64,000 bases of DNA from contig NZ_JMLJ01000008.1 in NCBI RefSeq assembly GCF_000686705.1, positions 1-64,000 on the forward strand. The letters run 5' to 3'. This DNA is from Clostridium hydrogeniformans DSM 21757 (GTDB lineage: Bacteria; Bacillota; Clostridia; Clostridiales; Clostridiaceae). Position numbers and translations under genes: made by a program. Position 1 is the stretch's first letter, and the number at the start of each line of letters is the position of its first letter. Shown here piece by piece: positions 1-8,103 of this stretch. The notes below the pieces were generated by a model, which saw nothing but the letters and a program-made list of their open reading frames with translations, searched no databases and was not told the origin of the DNA.

Positions 1-75
<75 letters not shown>

Positions 76-142
76 TTTTTATTATGCAATACCTAAGAAG
101 AATGTAGAGTTAAATCTTTATATAAAATCTTTTAAAAAAGTA

Positions 143-171
143 TTGACATGAAAAAAAGTAGCTTATATAAT
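143..171 (+). promoter_or_regulatory. Sigma-A promoter of the tRNA-Asn cluster
   Basis: A perfect TTGACA box is followed after 17 bases by a perfect TATAAT box. It ends 24 bases before the first tRNA-Asn gene, as expected for a strong stable-RNA promoter. It probably drives all four tRNA-Asn genes as one transcript. Confidence 0.9.
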
Positions 172-195
172 ATAAAATGTAAGTTGAATGAATAT

Positions 196-270
196 TCCGC
201 AGTAGCTCAATGGTGGAGCACTCGGCTGTTAACCGATAGGTTGAAGGTTCAAATCCTCTCCGCGGAGCCA
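196..270 (+). tRNA. tRNA-Asn (GUU), copy 1, with two stem mismatches
   Basis: The anticodon loop is CTGTTAA (anticodon GTT) and CCA is encoded. Acceptor strands TCCGCAG and CCGCGGA leave an A-C mismatch at the sixth pair. T-arm strands GAAGG and CCTCT leave a second A-C mismatch. The 5' acceptor strand matches copies 2 and 4, the 3' acceptor strand matches copy 3, the left T strand matches copy 3 and the right T strand matches copies 2 and 4. This copy therefore looks like a mosaic of the others and may be less stable. Confidence 0.93.
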
Positions 271-279
271 ATTTAATAT

Positions 280-354
280 TCCGCAGTAGCTCAATGGTGG
301 AGCACTCGGCTGTTAACCGATAGGTTGGAGGTTCGAATCCTCTCTGCGGAGCCA
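280..354 (+). tRNA. tRNA-Asn (GUU), copy 2
   Basis: All stems pair: acceptor TCCGCAG with CTGCGGA, T arm GGAGG with CCTCT (one G-T wobble). The anticodon is GTT and CCA is encoded. It is separated from copy 1 by nine AT-rich bases. Confidence 0.97.
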
Positions 355-364
355 AATTCAATAT

Positions 365-439
365 TCCGCGGTAGCTCAATGGTGGAGCACTCGGCTGTTA
401 ACCGATAGGTTGAAGGTTCAAATCCTTTCCGCGGAGCCA
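365..439 (+). tRNA. tRNA-Asn (GUU), copy 3
   Basis: Acceptor TCCGCGG pairs with CCGCGGA and the T arm is GAAGG with CCTTT, so the variant bases are compensated here. The anticodon is GTT and CCA is encoded. Confidence 0.97.
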
Positions 440-448
440 ATTTAATAT

Positions 449-523
449 TCCGCAGTAGCTCAATGGTGGAGCACTCGGCTGTTAACCGATAGGTTGGAGG
501 TTCGAATCCTCTCTGCGGAGCCA
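449..523 (+). tRNA. tRNA-Asn (GUU), copy 4
   Basis: The sequence appears identical to copy 2 through the whole tRNA. All stems pair, the anticodon is GTT and CCA is encoded. It is the last gene before the terminator. Confidence 0.97.
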
Positions 524-534
524 ATTAGAATTTT

Positions 535-561
535 ACTACAAGATTATCTTGTGGTTTTTTT
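535..561 (+). terminator. Terminator of the tRNA-Asn transcript
   Basis: ACTACAAGAT folds on ATCTTGTGGT with a very small loop and one wobble pair, followed directly by a run of seven T. It lies 12 bases after the last CCA. Confidence 0.85.
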
Positions 562-898
562 GCATTTAAAGATACTTATAAAAGTATATAATTGATAATT
601 TATTATAAAAAATATTGTTTAAAATTTAATAGGATAAAAATATAGGAAATCTATGCATAGCGTAAGTGAGTGAGTTATAATATATAAAATAGTATATATT
701 TTAACTTAAAAGTTTGGTCTAGTTAAATTTGGAAATAATCACCGATGTCATACTTAAATTCTACAATACAATAAATCAGTGAATAAAAGGTAATAATTTC
801 AATGAGATAAATATAAGATAAGATATCTGTTTTAAACTTTATTTTAAAACAGATAGAGTGTACTATAAATTATTAGGTATTGTTTAAGGGGGAAGGAT
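562..898. other. Gene-free AT-rich gap before the YdcF-like gene
   Basis: No open frame with a ribosome site is visible. The one clear structure is the inverted repeat at 824-855, listed separately. A promoter for the downstream gene must lie here but no convincing -35/-10 pair was assigned. Confidence 0.6.
824..855. promoter_or_regulatory. Perfect 13-bp inverted repeat upstream of the YdcF-like gene
   Basis: TATCTGTTTTAAA and TTTAAAACAGATA are perfect complements around a 6-base loop. There is no T run after it, so a terminator is unlikely. It ends 43 bases before the start codon and could be an operator or a leader hairpin. Confidence 0.4.
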
Positions 899-1657
899 AT
901 GAAGAGAAATATATATTTAGTATCAGGGGTTATATGTATACTATATTATATTATTTTGACATCAGTTATGGGACAAGTGGCCTTTAGTAAAGTGTTTCCT
1001 TTCATTGGAGTGATATTTTTACTATATGGAATTTTCTATAAAACTATTGAAAGCCATAACTATTTTTTTAGAATAATAAAGGTAATAGAATCAATTATTT
1101 TTTTAGGAATAATAATTTTTATTTTAGTACAAGGTTTTATAGTAATAACTTCTATTAAAAGAGACAAATCTTCAAGTGATTATTTAATAGTATTAGGTGC
1201 AGGACTAAAAGGGGAAAATATGACCTTAAGCCTTAAAGAAAGAATGGACACTACTTTAGAGTATTTAAAAAAGTATGGAGATAAGGATAAAGTTATATTA
1301 TCAGGTGGTAAAGGACCAGGAGAAAGTATAAGTGAATCTTTGGCTATGAAAAGGTATTTAGTGGATAATGGAATAAATGAAGATAGAATAATTATTGAAG
1401 AGAAATCTAGAAATACTTATGAAAACTTAAGATATTCTAAAGAGATTATAGAGAAATACTCCAATAATAGTATAGATAATTACAAGGTGAAAATAATAAC
1501 CAGTAATTATCACGGATTGAGAGCTAAGATTTTAGCAGAAAGGTTAGGATATAAAAATATTACATTATATACTAGTAGAACTCATTGGCTTCTAGCACCT
1601 AATTATTTCTTTAGAGAGTTTTTTGCTTTAGTAAAATCATTTGTTTTTGACAAATAA
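899..1657 (+). CDS. YdcF/SanA-like (DUF218, ElyC family) membrane protein
   Basis: This 252-residue protein has three hydrophobic segments (about residues 5-25, 30-46 and 62-85) followed by a soluble DUF218-type domain beginning with SDYLIVLGAGLKG (residues 93-105). Later family features are the SGGKGPGE turn near 135-142 and the ESLAMKRYL and SRNTYENL helices. E. coli relatives ElyC and SanA act in envelope integrity and peptidoglycan precursor metabolism; the exact reaction is unknown. The start is supported by GGGGGAAGG eight bases upstream. It stands alone between a gap and a polysaccharide deacetylase gene, which fits an envelope role by inference. Confidence 0.85.
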   Translation: MKRNIYLVSGVICILYYIILTSVMGQVAFSKVFPFIGVIFLLYGIFYKTIESHNYFFRIIKVIESIIFLGIIIFILVQGFIVITSIKRDKSSSDYLIVLGAGLKGENMTLSLKERMDTTLEYLKKYGDKDKVILSGGKGPGESISESLAMKRYLVDNGINEDRIIIEEKSRNTYENLRYSKEIIEKYSNNSIDNYKVKIITSNYHGLRAKILAERLGYKNITLYTSRTHWLLAPNYFFREFFALVKSFVFDK

Positions 1658-1682
1658 GGATTTTAATTATATTTAAACTTTT

Positions 1683-1733
1683 TCTTAAGATTATTATAAG
1701 AGTATTGTAATTGCTTTGTAATCTTAAGATTTC
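1683..1733 (+). terminator. Hairpin after the YdcF-like gene, possible terminator
   Basis: TCTTAAGATTA pairs perfectly with TAATCTTAAGA across a 25-base loop. Only a short TTTCC follows, so termination is uncertain. Confidence 0.4.
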
Positions 1734-1801
1734 CATGGTAAATTATAATTTAATTGAGCTTATAATTTTACAGAATAGAATAGAAATGGTGGGATTAAAC
1801 A

Positions 1802-2785
1802 ATGAGAAAAGATATTATGAGAAGTAGTGATTTAAGAAAAAAGAGAATAAGAAAAAAGAGAAAAAAAAGATTCCTTATTACTCTCTCTGTTTTAGTGGTT
1901 ATTGCTGGAGGAATACTATTTGCCCAGTATATTATAAATAAAGAAAATAAGAAAAATTCACAAAATGTTAATGTACAAGCATCTAAGGAAGATGAAAAGA
2001 AAAGTGACCCTAAAGAAAATGAAAATAAAAAGGATTCTAAGGAAGAAAATAAAGAAGATAAACCCTTATTGAAAAATAAAAATGTTAATCCCGAGGGAGA
2101 TAAATATGCTATAGAGGCTGAAAAAGTAAAGAGTATGATAGAGGGAAAGGGAGAAAAGGATGATAAGAAGATAGCCTTTTTAACCTTTGATGATGGTCCA
2201 TCTACTACAGTTACTCCTAAAATACTTGATACCTTAAAGGAAAAAGATGTAAAGGCTACATTTTTCTTAGTTGGTAATGCCGTTGATAATAAAAAGCATG
2301 AAGATTTAGTGAAAAGAGCTTTTAATGAAGGACATGCCCTAGCAAATCATAGCTATACTCATAACTATAAAACTCTTTATCCAGGGAATCATATTAATAT
2401 AGATGCTTATATGGATGAATTTAATAAAACCAATGAGGCTATTAAAAAAATATTAGGAGATGACTTTAATACAAGAGTTATGAGAATGCCAGGAGGATAT
2501 ATGTCAAGAAAGCACTACAAGGATCCTAACTTAAATGCTTTTGATCAAAAACTTTCTGAGAAGAATATTGTTAGTATAGATTGGAATGCATTAAATGGAG
2601 ATGCAGAGGGGAAAAAAAGAGGAGCAGGAGAATTGTTAGAGAGAGCGAAAAAGACAGTAAAGGGACATGATAAAGCTATAATATTAATGCATGATACCTA
2701 TGGAAAAGAAGGTACAGCAGAGGCGCTTCCACAAATAATTGACTTTTTAAAAGGCGAAGGCTATGAGTTTAGGTCAATAAAATAA
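1802..2785 (+). CDS. Membrane-anchored polysaccharide deacetylase (NodB domain, PgdA-like)
   Basis: The 327-residue protein has a very basic N-terminus, one membrane segment (about 24-45), a Lys/Glu/Asp-rich linker (about 46-120) and a NodB deacetylase domain. All catalytic motifs are visible: TFDDGP at 128-133 (base and metal Asp), HSYTH at 183-187 (metal His pair), RMP at 228-230, and LMH at 295-297 (catalytic His). It should act outside the membrane and remove acetyl groups from cell-wall GlcNAc or a similar polymer, which typically gives lysozyme resistance. Substrate is inferred from the family. The start follows GGTGGGAT. It is monocistronic by spacing. Confidence 0.92.
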   Translation: MRKDIMRSSDLRKKRIRKKRKKRFLITLSVLVVIAGGILFAQYIINKENKKNSQNVNVQASKEDEKKSDPKENENKKDSKEENKEDKPLLKNKNVNPEGDKYAIEAEKVKSMIEGKGEKDDKKIAFLTFDDGPSTTVTPKILDTLKEKDVKATFFLVGNAVDNKKHEDLVKRAFNEGHALANHSYTHNYKTLYPGNHINIDAYMDEFNKTNEAIKKILGDDFNTRVMRMPGGYMSRKHYKDPNLNAFDQKLSEKNIVSIDWNALNGDAEGKKRGAGELLERAKKTVKGHDKAIILMHDTYGKEGTAEALPQIIDFLKGEGYEFRSIK

Positions 2786-2810
2786 AAAATCTATTTTTAT
2801 AGATGAACAA

Positions 2811-2861
2811 GAGGTGTTAAGTTTTAATCTCAAAAATATATGAGACAAATTTAACACTCTT
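2811..2861 (+). terminator. Two-level hairpin between the deacetylase and the two-component operon
   Basis: GAGGTGTTAA pairs with TTAACACTC (one bulged G), and an inner CTCA/TGAG stem extends the fold. The following bases are CTTTATTTATAA, a weak U tract. It may terminate the deacetylase transcript or attenuate entry into the downstream operon. Confidence 0.5.
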
Positions 2862-2903
2862 TATTTATAATAATAAAGTAAGTTATATAGGGAGGGATAG
2901 TCA

Positions 2904-3587
2904 GTGACAACAATACTTTTAGTTGAAGATGAGAGTAGTATAAGAGGATTTCTTAAAATAAATTTTGAAAGACAGGATTTTAAAGTTATAGAAGCAGGTA
3001 GTGGAGAAGAAGGATTAAGGCTTGCCAGTGTGGAGAAGCCACAAATTGCTATATTAGATGTTATGCTCCCAGGTATTGATGGGTTTAATGTATGTGAAGA
3101 GCTTAGAAAAAACATGCCTAATATGGGTATAATTATGCTTACAGCTAAAGGGCAAGATATGGATAAGATTATGGGACTTGAATTTGGAGCAGATGATTAT
3201 CTAGTAAAACCATTTAATCCAGTAGAACTTATATTAAGGGTAAAAGCACTTCTAAGGAGAATGGAGGATAAACTAGTAGTTAATAAGGATATCATTGAGT
3301 CAGGCCCATTTATTTTAGATTTATATTCTCAAAAACTATTTAAAAAAGAAAATCAGATAGAAGTTACACCTAAAGAGTATATGCTATTTAGGATGTTTAT
3401 AGAAAATCCAGGAAAGGCATTTAGCCGTGATGAACTTTTAAACTTAGTATGGGGATACGATTTTGTTGGTGATCCTAAGATAGTAGATGTTAACATTAGA
3501 AGATTAAGATCGAAAATAGAAGATGATTCATCAAATCCTAAGTATATTGAAACTGTTTGGGGAACAGGATATAGATGGAGAGTTTAA
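2904..3587 (+). CDS. OmpR/PhoB-family response regulator
   Basis: The 227-residue protein has a receiver domain (about 1-118) with the acidic pocket VEDE, phosphoacceptor D52 in LDVMLPG, switch residue T80 and K102 in VKPF. A winged-helix DNA-binding domain follows (about 130-227), ending in the typical ETVWGTGYRWRV wing. The start is GTG, chosen because GGGAGGG lies eight bases upstream. The sensor kinase starts two bases after its stop, so the pair is translationally linked. Targets cannot be read from the sequence. Confidence 0.96.
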   Translation: MTTILLVEDESSIRGFLKINFERQDFKVIEAGSGEEGLRLASVEKPQIAILDVMLPGIDGFNVCEELRKNMPNMGIIMLTAKGQDMDKIMGLEFGADDYLVKPFNPVELILRVKALLRRMEDKLVVNKDIIESGPFILDLYSQKLFKKENQIEVTPKEYMLFRMFIENPGKAFSRDELLNLVWGYDFVGDPKIVDVNIRRLRSKIEDDSSNPKYIETVWGTGYRWRV

Positions 3588-3588
3588 A

Positions 3589-5034
3589 ATGAAAAAAAAT
3601 CTAACAAGTAAGAGTATAAAATATAAGGTAGTTAGAAACTTTCTTTTGGTGGTAATAATTAGTGTATTACTTCTAGAACTTTTAATAATAAATTTTGTTA
3701 AACATTATTATTATAAAAACATAGAAGACTTATTAACAAACCAAATAAAAATATCTTCAGAAATATATTCAAGATATTTTTCTAATGTATCTTTAGAAGA
3801 AAATATTATAGGCGATGTGGATGTATTTTGGAAACAAACAGAAGCACAAGTACAGATTTGGAATAAAGAAGGAAAGCTTCTTATGGATTCTTCAGGGCTT
3901 AATTCAAAGGAAGAGGAGCCAGAGGATATTAAAAAAGCTATTTTAGGTGGTAAAGGGGTATGGAAAGGCGAAAAGGTATTAAAAGATAGTGAGGACTATA
4001 ATTTAATAAAACAAATTTTTACTTATAATAATTCAAAGGTAATGGCTGTTTCCTATCCTTTGAAGACAAAAAACCAGGTAGTAGGGGCAATAAGATTTAT
4101 AACATCTTTAGAGGAAGTTAACAAATCTATTTATAGTATATCTATGGTCTTTGTATTTATTGGATTATTTGTAGTTTTAGCCTCAAGTTTTGTAACTATG
4201 ATTTTAGCTAATAGCATAATACAGCCTATAGAGGGAGTAACTATTGCAGCTGAGAAAATGGCTATGGGAGATTATAAAGCTAGAAGTATAAAGGTAAATG
4301 ATGATGAAATAGGTAAGCTATCTGATACCTTAAATTATATGGCTAGTGAAATATTAAAAAAAGAACAGCTGAAAAATGATTTTATATCCAATGTATCTCA
4401 TGAACTAAGAACCCCTCTTACATCAATTAAGGGATGGGCAATAACCCTTCAGTATGATGATATTGACAAGAACATGGTTAAGGATGGACTTAATATAATA
4501 GAACAAGAGTGCGATAGGCTTAGTGGAATGGTTGAAGAGCTTTTGGATTTTTCCAAGTTTGTGTCAGGGCAAATAGTACTTAGCAAAAAGAGTGTTAATG
4601 TGAATGATATTTTAAACTATGTAAAGAATCATATGAATGCAAGAGCAGATAGGGAAGGGATAAAATTCACCTTGAAAGTAGAAGAAAATACTAGGGATAT
4701 TAATCTAGATGTTAACAGAATAAAGCAAGTTCTTATAAATATTATAGATAATGCTTTAAAGTTTACTGATAAAGGTGGTAGTGTGACATTAAGAGCTAAA
4801 TCCACAGAGGACTATTTAGAAATTACAGTTTTAGATTCAGGTTGTGGAATAAGTGAAGCGGATCTTCCAAAAGTTAAGGAGAAATTTTACAAAGGAAAAA
4901 GCAGTAAGTCTAAGAATGGTATTGGGCTTTCAATATGTGATGAGATTATTAAGTTACATAATGGTAAGTTTATTATAGAGAGTAAGATAAAAGAAGGAAC
5001 AAAAGTTATAATTATGTTGCCCTATGACAGGTAG
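3589..5034 (+). CDS. Membrane sensor histidine kinase
   Basis: This 481-residue kinase has TM1 (about 17-37), an extracellular sensor region (about 38-183), TM2 (about 185-207), a HAMP linker, and a HisKA domain with H271 in VSHELRTPL. The HATPase domain shows NIIDNALKF (N box), DSGCGIS (G1) and GIGLSI (G2). A longer frame begins upstream inside the regulator gene, but the ATG two bases after the regulator stop has GGAGA in the right place and gives a normal membrane N-terminus. It should phosphorylate the upstream regulator. The sensor region resembles a dCache/PAS-like fold by length only; the signal is unknown. Confidence 0.95.
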   Translation: MKKNLTSKSIKYKVVRNFLLVVIISVLLLELLIINFVKHYYYKNIEDLLTNQIKISSEIYSRYFSNVSLEENIIGDVDVFWKQTEAQVQIWNKEGKLLMDSSGLNSKEEEPEDIKKAILGGKGVWKGEKVLKDSEDYNLIKQIFTYNNSKVMAVSYPLKTKNQVVGAIRFITSLEEVNKSIYSISMVFVFIGLFVVLASSFVTMILANSIIQPIEGVTIAAEKMAMGDYKARSIKVNDDEIGKLSDTLNYMASEILKKEQLKNDFISNVSHELRTPLTSIKGWAITLQYDDIDKNMVKDGLNIIEQECDRLSGMVEELLDFSKFVSGQIVLSKKSVNVNDILNYVKNHMNARADREGIKFTLKVEENTRDINLDVNRIKQVLINIIDNALKFTDKGGSVTLRAKSTEDYLEITVLDSGCGISEADLPKVKEKFYKGKSSKSKNGIGLSICDEIIKLHNGKFIIESKIKEGTKVIIMLPYDR

Positions 5035-5046
5035 TAGGAGATGATT

Positions 5047-6489
5047 ATGAAGAAGTATTTATTAGTATTTTTTATGTTTTTAATTAGCCTAAGCCTTGTA
5101 TCTTGTGTTGAAACAAATAATAGCCAGCCAGATAATAAAATAACCCCTCCCAAGGATGGAGATATTTCTATTGTTGGTACTTGGGAGGTTACAGACTATA
5201 AAACTAGACAAAAAGAAGTAGATAAGCACAAAAATGTTGTAGGAAAAAAGGCATATTTTAACAATGATTTTGCCTCCTTTAATAATGAGTATATAAATGA
5301 ACCTAATTATAAGACTAAGTATACAAACATAAAAAATTATTTATTTCATCAGTATAATATTAGTGACTTTTTAGATGAAGATTTAGAGGGCGATGTGGTT
5401 CAGATTACCTCTGAGGAAAAAAATTTCTATGAAGTTATTAAATTAAAAGAGGATAAAGCTATAATATATGTAGAGGATACATTTTATTATTTAAAAAGAA
5501 TATCAAAAGAGGTAGATGTTGATCCTAAGGAGATTTCATCAGGTACAAAATCAGAATTTGCTATAAAAGGTAGTCCAAGTACAAAACTTAAGGATTCAGG
5601 AGTATTTTTAGGGTTAAAGTCACTGGATGAAAAAAATGAATTTAAGTATAGGACTCTTTGGATATCTCAATATGAAAATTATTTTGGACCTATGTATAAT
5701 ATTGATAATCTTTTAGTTCCAAGAATTAATGGATTTTCTAGTGTTAAAGTAGAGAATTTACTTGTGGATGGAGCTAAGAAAGACACTATAGTGTCTTCTT
5801 CACTAAATAGTAATTCTAAAAAGGGTGTAAAAGTATTTAATGGGTATGAAACGGTAAAAAGAAATATATTATTTGTTGGGAATAATTATATATCCACAGA
5901 GGTTATAAAGGAAAATGAGAAAAATGGAGTAAAAAGACAATACTATGAAGTAATTCCAATAGATAATACCAGCATAAGTCAAGGTATTAGGCTATCATAT
6001 ATTGAAGGTGATATTGGAAAGACTATGTTTTCTAATGAGGTTGAAAAATATATTAGAAATAATCCAGAGATAAATAGGGATGAAGTAAAAATTGATGAAA
6101 GCTATTTTGCTTTAGATAGAAGAAATGGGAGATGGAGATTAAAGGGAGGCATTGATAGTAATGTAGGATGGAGAACCTTTGATATAAATATGCTTCCACC
6201 TAAGGTTATGGTAGCTTATGATGATTTATATATCCCCTGGAGCTATATAAAATCAAGATTTCCAGATGCTGTGGATGCCTATACTTCGCCTAATAATAGA
6301 ATGATTATAATTTTAACTAAGGATAACTTATATGGATTTAATGTTGTAAATAATGAAATAGAGGGAGAACCTGAGATTTCATTGAAGTTAAATCCAAATG
6401 AAACAGTAGTAATGGCAGAATGGGCTTCAGGAACCTATGTATCAAGATGGGAAGCTAAGGCTAAATCTCTTGGAACGGAAATTAAATAG
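5047..6489 (+). CDS. Lipoprotein of unknown function in the two-component operon
   Basis: The predicted product of 480 residues starts with a signal peptide MKKYLLVFFMFLISLSLVSC, with LVSC as lipobox, so it should be lipid-anchored outside the membrane. A short GTWEVTDY stretch after the linker resembles the opening strand of lipocalin-like domains. I recognise no enzyme motif in the rest, which is rich in Asn, Lys and aromatic residues. An in-frame ATG six bases earlier touches AGGAG directly, so the second ATG with a six-base gap is preferred. The gene starts 12 bases after the kinase, so it probably shares the operon and may be an accessory sensor or a target. This is inference. Confidence 0.85.
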   Translation: MKKYLLVFFMFLISLSLVSCVETNNSQPDNKITPPKDGDISIVGTWEVTDYKTRQKEVDKHKNVVGKKAYFNNDFASFNNEYINEPNYKTKYTNIKNYLFHQYNISDFLDEDLEGDVVQITSEEKNFYEVIKLKEDKAIIYVEDTFYYLKRISKEVDVDPKEISSGTKSEFAIKGSPSTKLKDSGVFLGLKSLDEKNEFKYRTLWISQYENYFGPMYNIDNLLVPRINGFSSVKVENLLVDGAKKDTIVSSSLNSNSKKGVKVFNGYETVKRNILFVGNNYISTEVIKENEKNGVKRQYYEVIPIDNTSISQGIRLSYIEGDIGKTMFSNEVEKYIRNNPEINRDEVKIDESYFALDRRNGRWRLKGGIDSNVGWRTFDINMLPPKVMVAYDDLYIPWSYIKSRFPDAVDAYTSPNNRMIIILTKDNLYGFNVVNNEIEGEPEISLKLNPNETVVMAEWASGTYVSRWEAKAKSLGTEIK

Positions 6490-6552
6490 TTAATATATTA
6501 ATAAAATAATATGACTATTGCTAAAGGAAAAAGCATAAGTATTTAATGAGGT

Positions 6553-6590
6553 AAAGAACACTATGAAATTTCATAGTGTTCTTTAGTTTT
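6553..6590 (+). terminator. Terminator of the two-component operon
   Basis: AAAGAACACTATGAAA pairs perfectly with TTTCATAGTGTTCTTT with almost no loop beyond the central bases, then AGTTTTAAT. It closes the regulator-kinase-lipoprotein operon. Confidence 0.8.
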
Positions 6591-6712
6591 AATAAAAAAA
6601 TTTTACTTTCTCTGTATTTATACAGAAAATAAGTTTTGAAGATTATAAAAATTGAAAAATAAGATTATTGGTGATAGAATAAATTCATAATTGTTTAAAA
6701 GGGGGCATTGAT

Positions 6713-8092
6713 ATGTTATCAAAGGATATAGTTAATAAGGTTTTAGGAAGAGCCTTAAGTACAGGAGGAGATTTTGCAGAGATATTTGAGGAAGACACTT
6801 TAAATAATAGAATATCTATGGCAGATGGGAAAACTGATAGTATAGTTTCAGGAAGAATTTATGGGGTAGGAATCAGAATATTTAAGGGATTTAAAAGTGT
6901 ATATGCCTATACTAATGATAATAGTCTAACAAGCCTTTTGCTTACAGCTGAGAAGGCAGCTATTGCTCTAGGAGAGGTGAAAGGGGATATTGATGTTAAT
7001 ATAACAGAAAGAGTTAATACTAATATCCATCCATATTTATATGTGCCTTCATCAGTGAACACTAAAAAGAAAATAGAAATAATAAAAAGAGCTTATGGGG
7101 CAGCTAAATCTTATAGTAATGATATCGTACAGGTAATGGTGAATATGCTAGACAAAGATCAAAAGGTATTAATAGCTAATTCAAATGGATTATACACTGA
7201 GGATAGAAGAATAAATAGTAGGATTTTTATACAGTCTATAGCCTCTAATGGAGTAGAAAATCAAACAGGAAGTGAAGCACCAGGAATGCTTAAAGGGTTT
7301 GAGTTTTTCAATGAAATGGATGTAGAAGGTTATGGGAAAAATGCAAGTAAAATAGCAACAACTATGCTTAAGGCAAGACCATGTGAAGCAGGAGTTATGC
7401 CAGTGGCTATAGAGAATGGATTTGGAGGAGTTATCTTCCATGAGGCTTGTGGGCACTCTTTAGAGGCTACATCTGTAGCTAAAGGAAATTCTGTATTCTG
7501 TGGAAAGCTTGGAAAGCAAATAGCATCTTCTAAGGTTACAGCTATTGATGATGGAACTATGAAAAATTTATGGGGATCTTTAAATATAGATGATGAGGGA
7601 AATAAGACTAGAAGAAATGTACTTATAGAAAATGGTATATTAAAATCCTATATGATAGATACTTTAAATGGAAGACGAATGGGGATGGAGCCTACAGGAA
7701 ACTCAAGAAGGGAATCCTACAAATTTGCTCCTACTTCAAGAATGACTAATACTTATATAGATAATGGTGATGATGATAATGATGAAATTATAAAATCTAT
7801 AGACAATGGTTTGTATGCAAAGAAAATGGGCGGAGGATCAGTAAATCCAATAACAGGAGAATTTAATTTTGCAGTTTTAGAGGGATATTCAATAAAAAAT
7901 GGAGAAATCCAAGAACCTTTAAGAGGAGCAAGCCTTATTGGAAAAGGATCAGAAGTTCTTATGAATATAGATATGGTTGGAAAGAATCTTGACCATGGAC
8001 AAGGTATGTGTGGATCAGAAAGCGGTAGCGTTCCAACTAATGTAGGACAACCACTATTAAGGGTATCAAAGATTACTGTTGGGGGAAGATAG
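6713..8092 (+). CDS. tldD: TldD, metallopeptidase subunit
   Basis: The 459-residue protein is the right length for TldD. It carries the zinc motif HEACGH (H243, E244, H248) in GGVIFHEACGHSLEA and the C-terminal GMCGSESG block that supplies another zinc ligand in the family. In E. coli, TldD and TldE form a dimer that degrades unfolded peptides and matures microcin B17. Only TldD holds the catalytic site. The start follows GGGGGC. The partner gene follows after 11 bases, so the two form an operon. The native substrate here is unknown; no RiPP precursor was seen nearby. Confidence 0.95.
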   Translation: MLSKDIVNKVLGRALSTGGDFAEIFEEDTLNNRISMADGKTDSIVSGRIYGVGIRIFKGFKSVYAYTNDNSLTSLLLTAEKAAIALGEVKGDIDVNITERVNTNIHPYLYVPSSVNTKKKIEIIKRAYGAAKSYSNDIVQVMVNMLDKDQKVLIANSNGLYTEDRRINSRIFIQSIASNGVENQTGSEAPGMLKGFEFFNEMDVEGYGKNASKIATTMLKARPCEAGVMPVAIENGFGGVIFHEACGHSLEATSVAKGNSVFCGKLGKQIASSKVTAIDDGTMKNLWGSLNIDDEGNKTRRNVLIENGILKSYMIDTLNGRRMGMEPTGNSRRESYKFAPTSRMTNTYIDNGDDDNDEIIKSIDNGLYAKKMGGGSVNPITGEFNFAVLEGYSIKNGEIQEPLRGASLIGKGSEVLMNIDMVGKNLDHGQGMCGSESGSVPTNVGQPLLRVSKITVGGR

Positions 8093-8103
8093 GAGGGGTA
8101 TTT

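Noticed and set aside
110..524. Two minus-strand frames across the tRNA-Asn cluster encoding repeated RGFEPPTYRLTAECSTIEL peptides
   Set aside because: They are the antisense reading of the tandem tRNA genes and have no ribosome site; such frames are a known annotation artefact.
7190..7456. Minus-strand frame inside tldD, and similar antisense frames inside fbp, hutI, clpB and other genes
   Set aside because: They lie opposite well-supported genes, lack ribosome sites and show no recognisable family.
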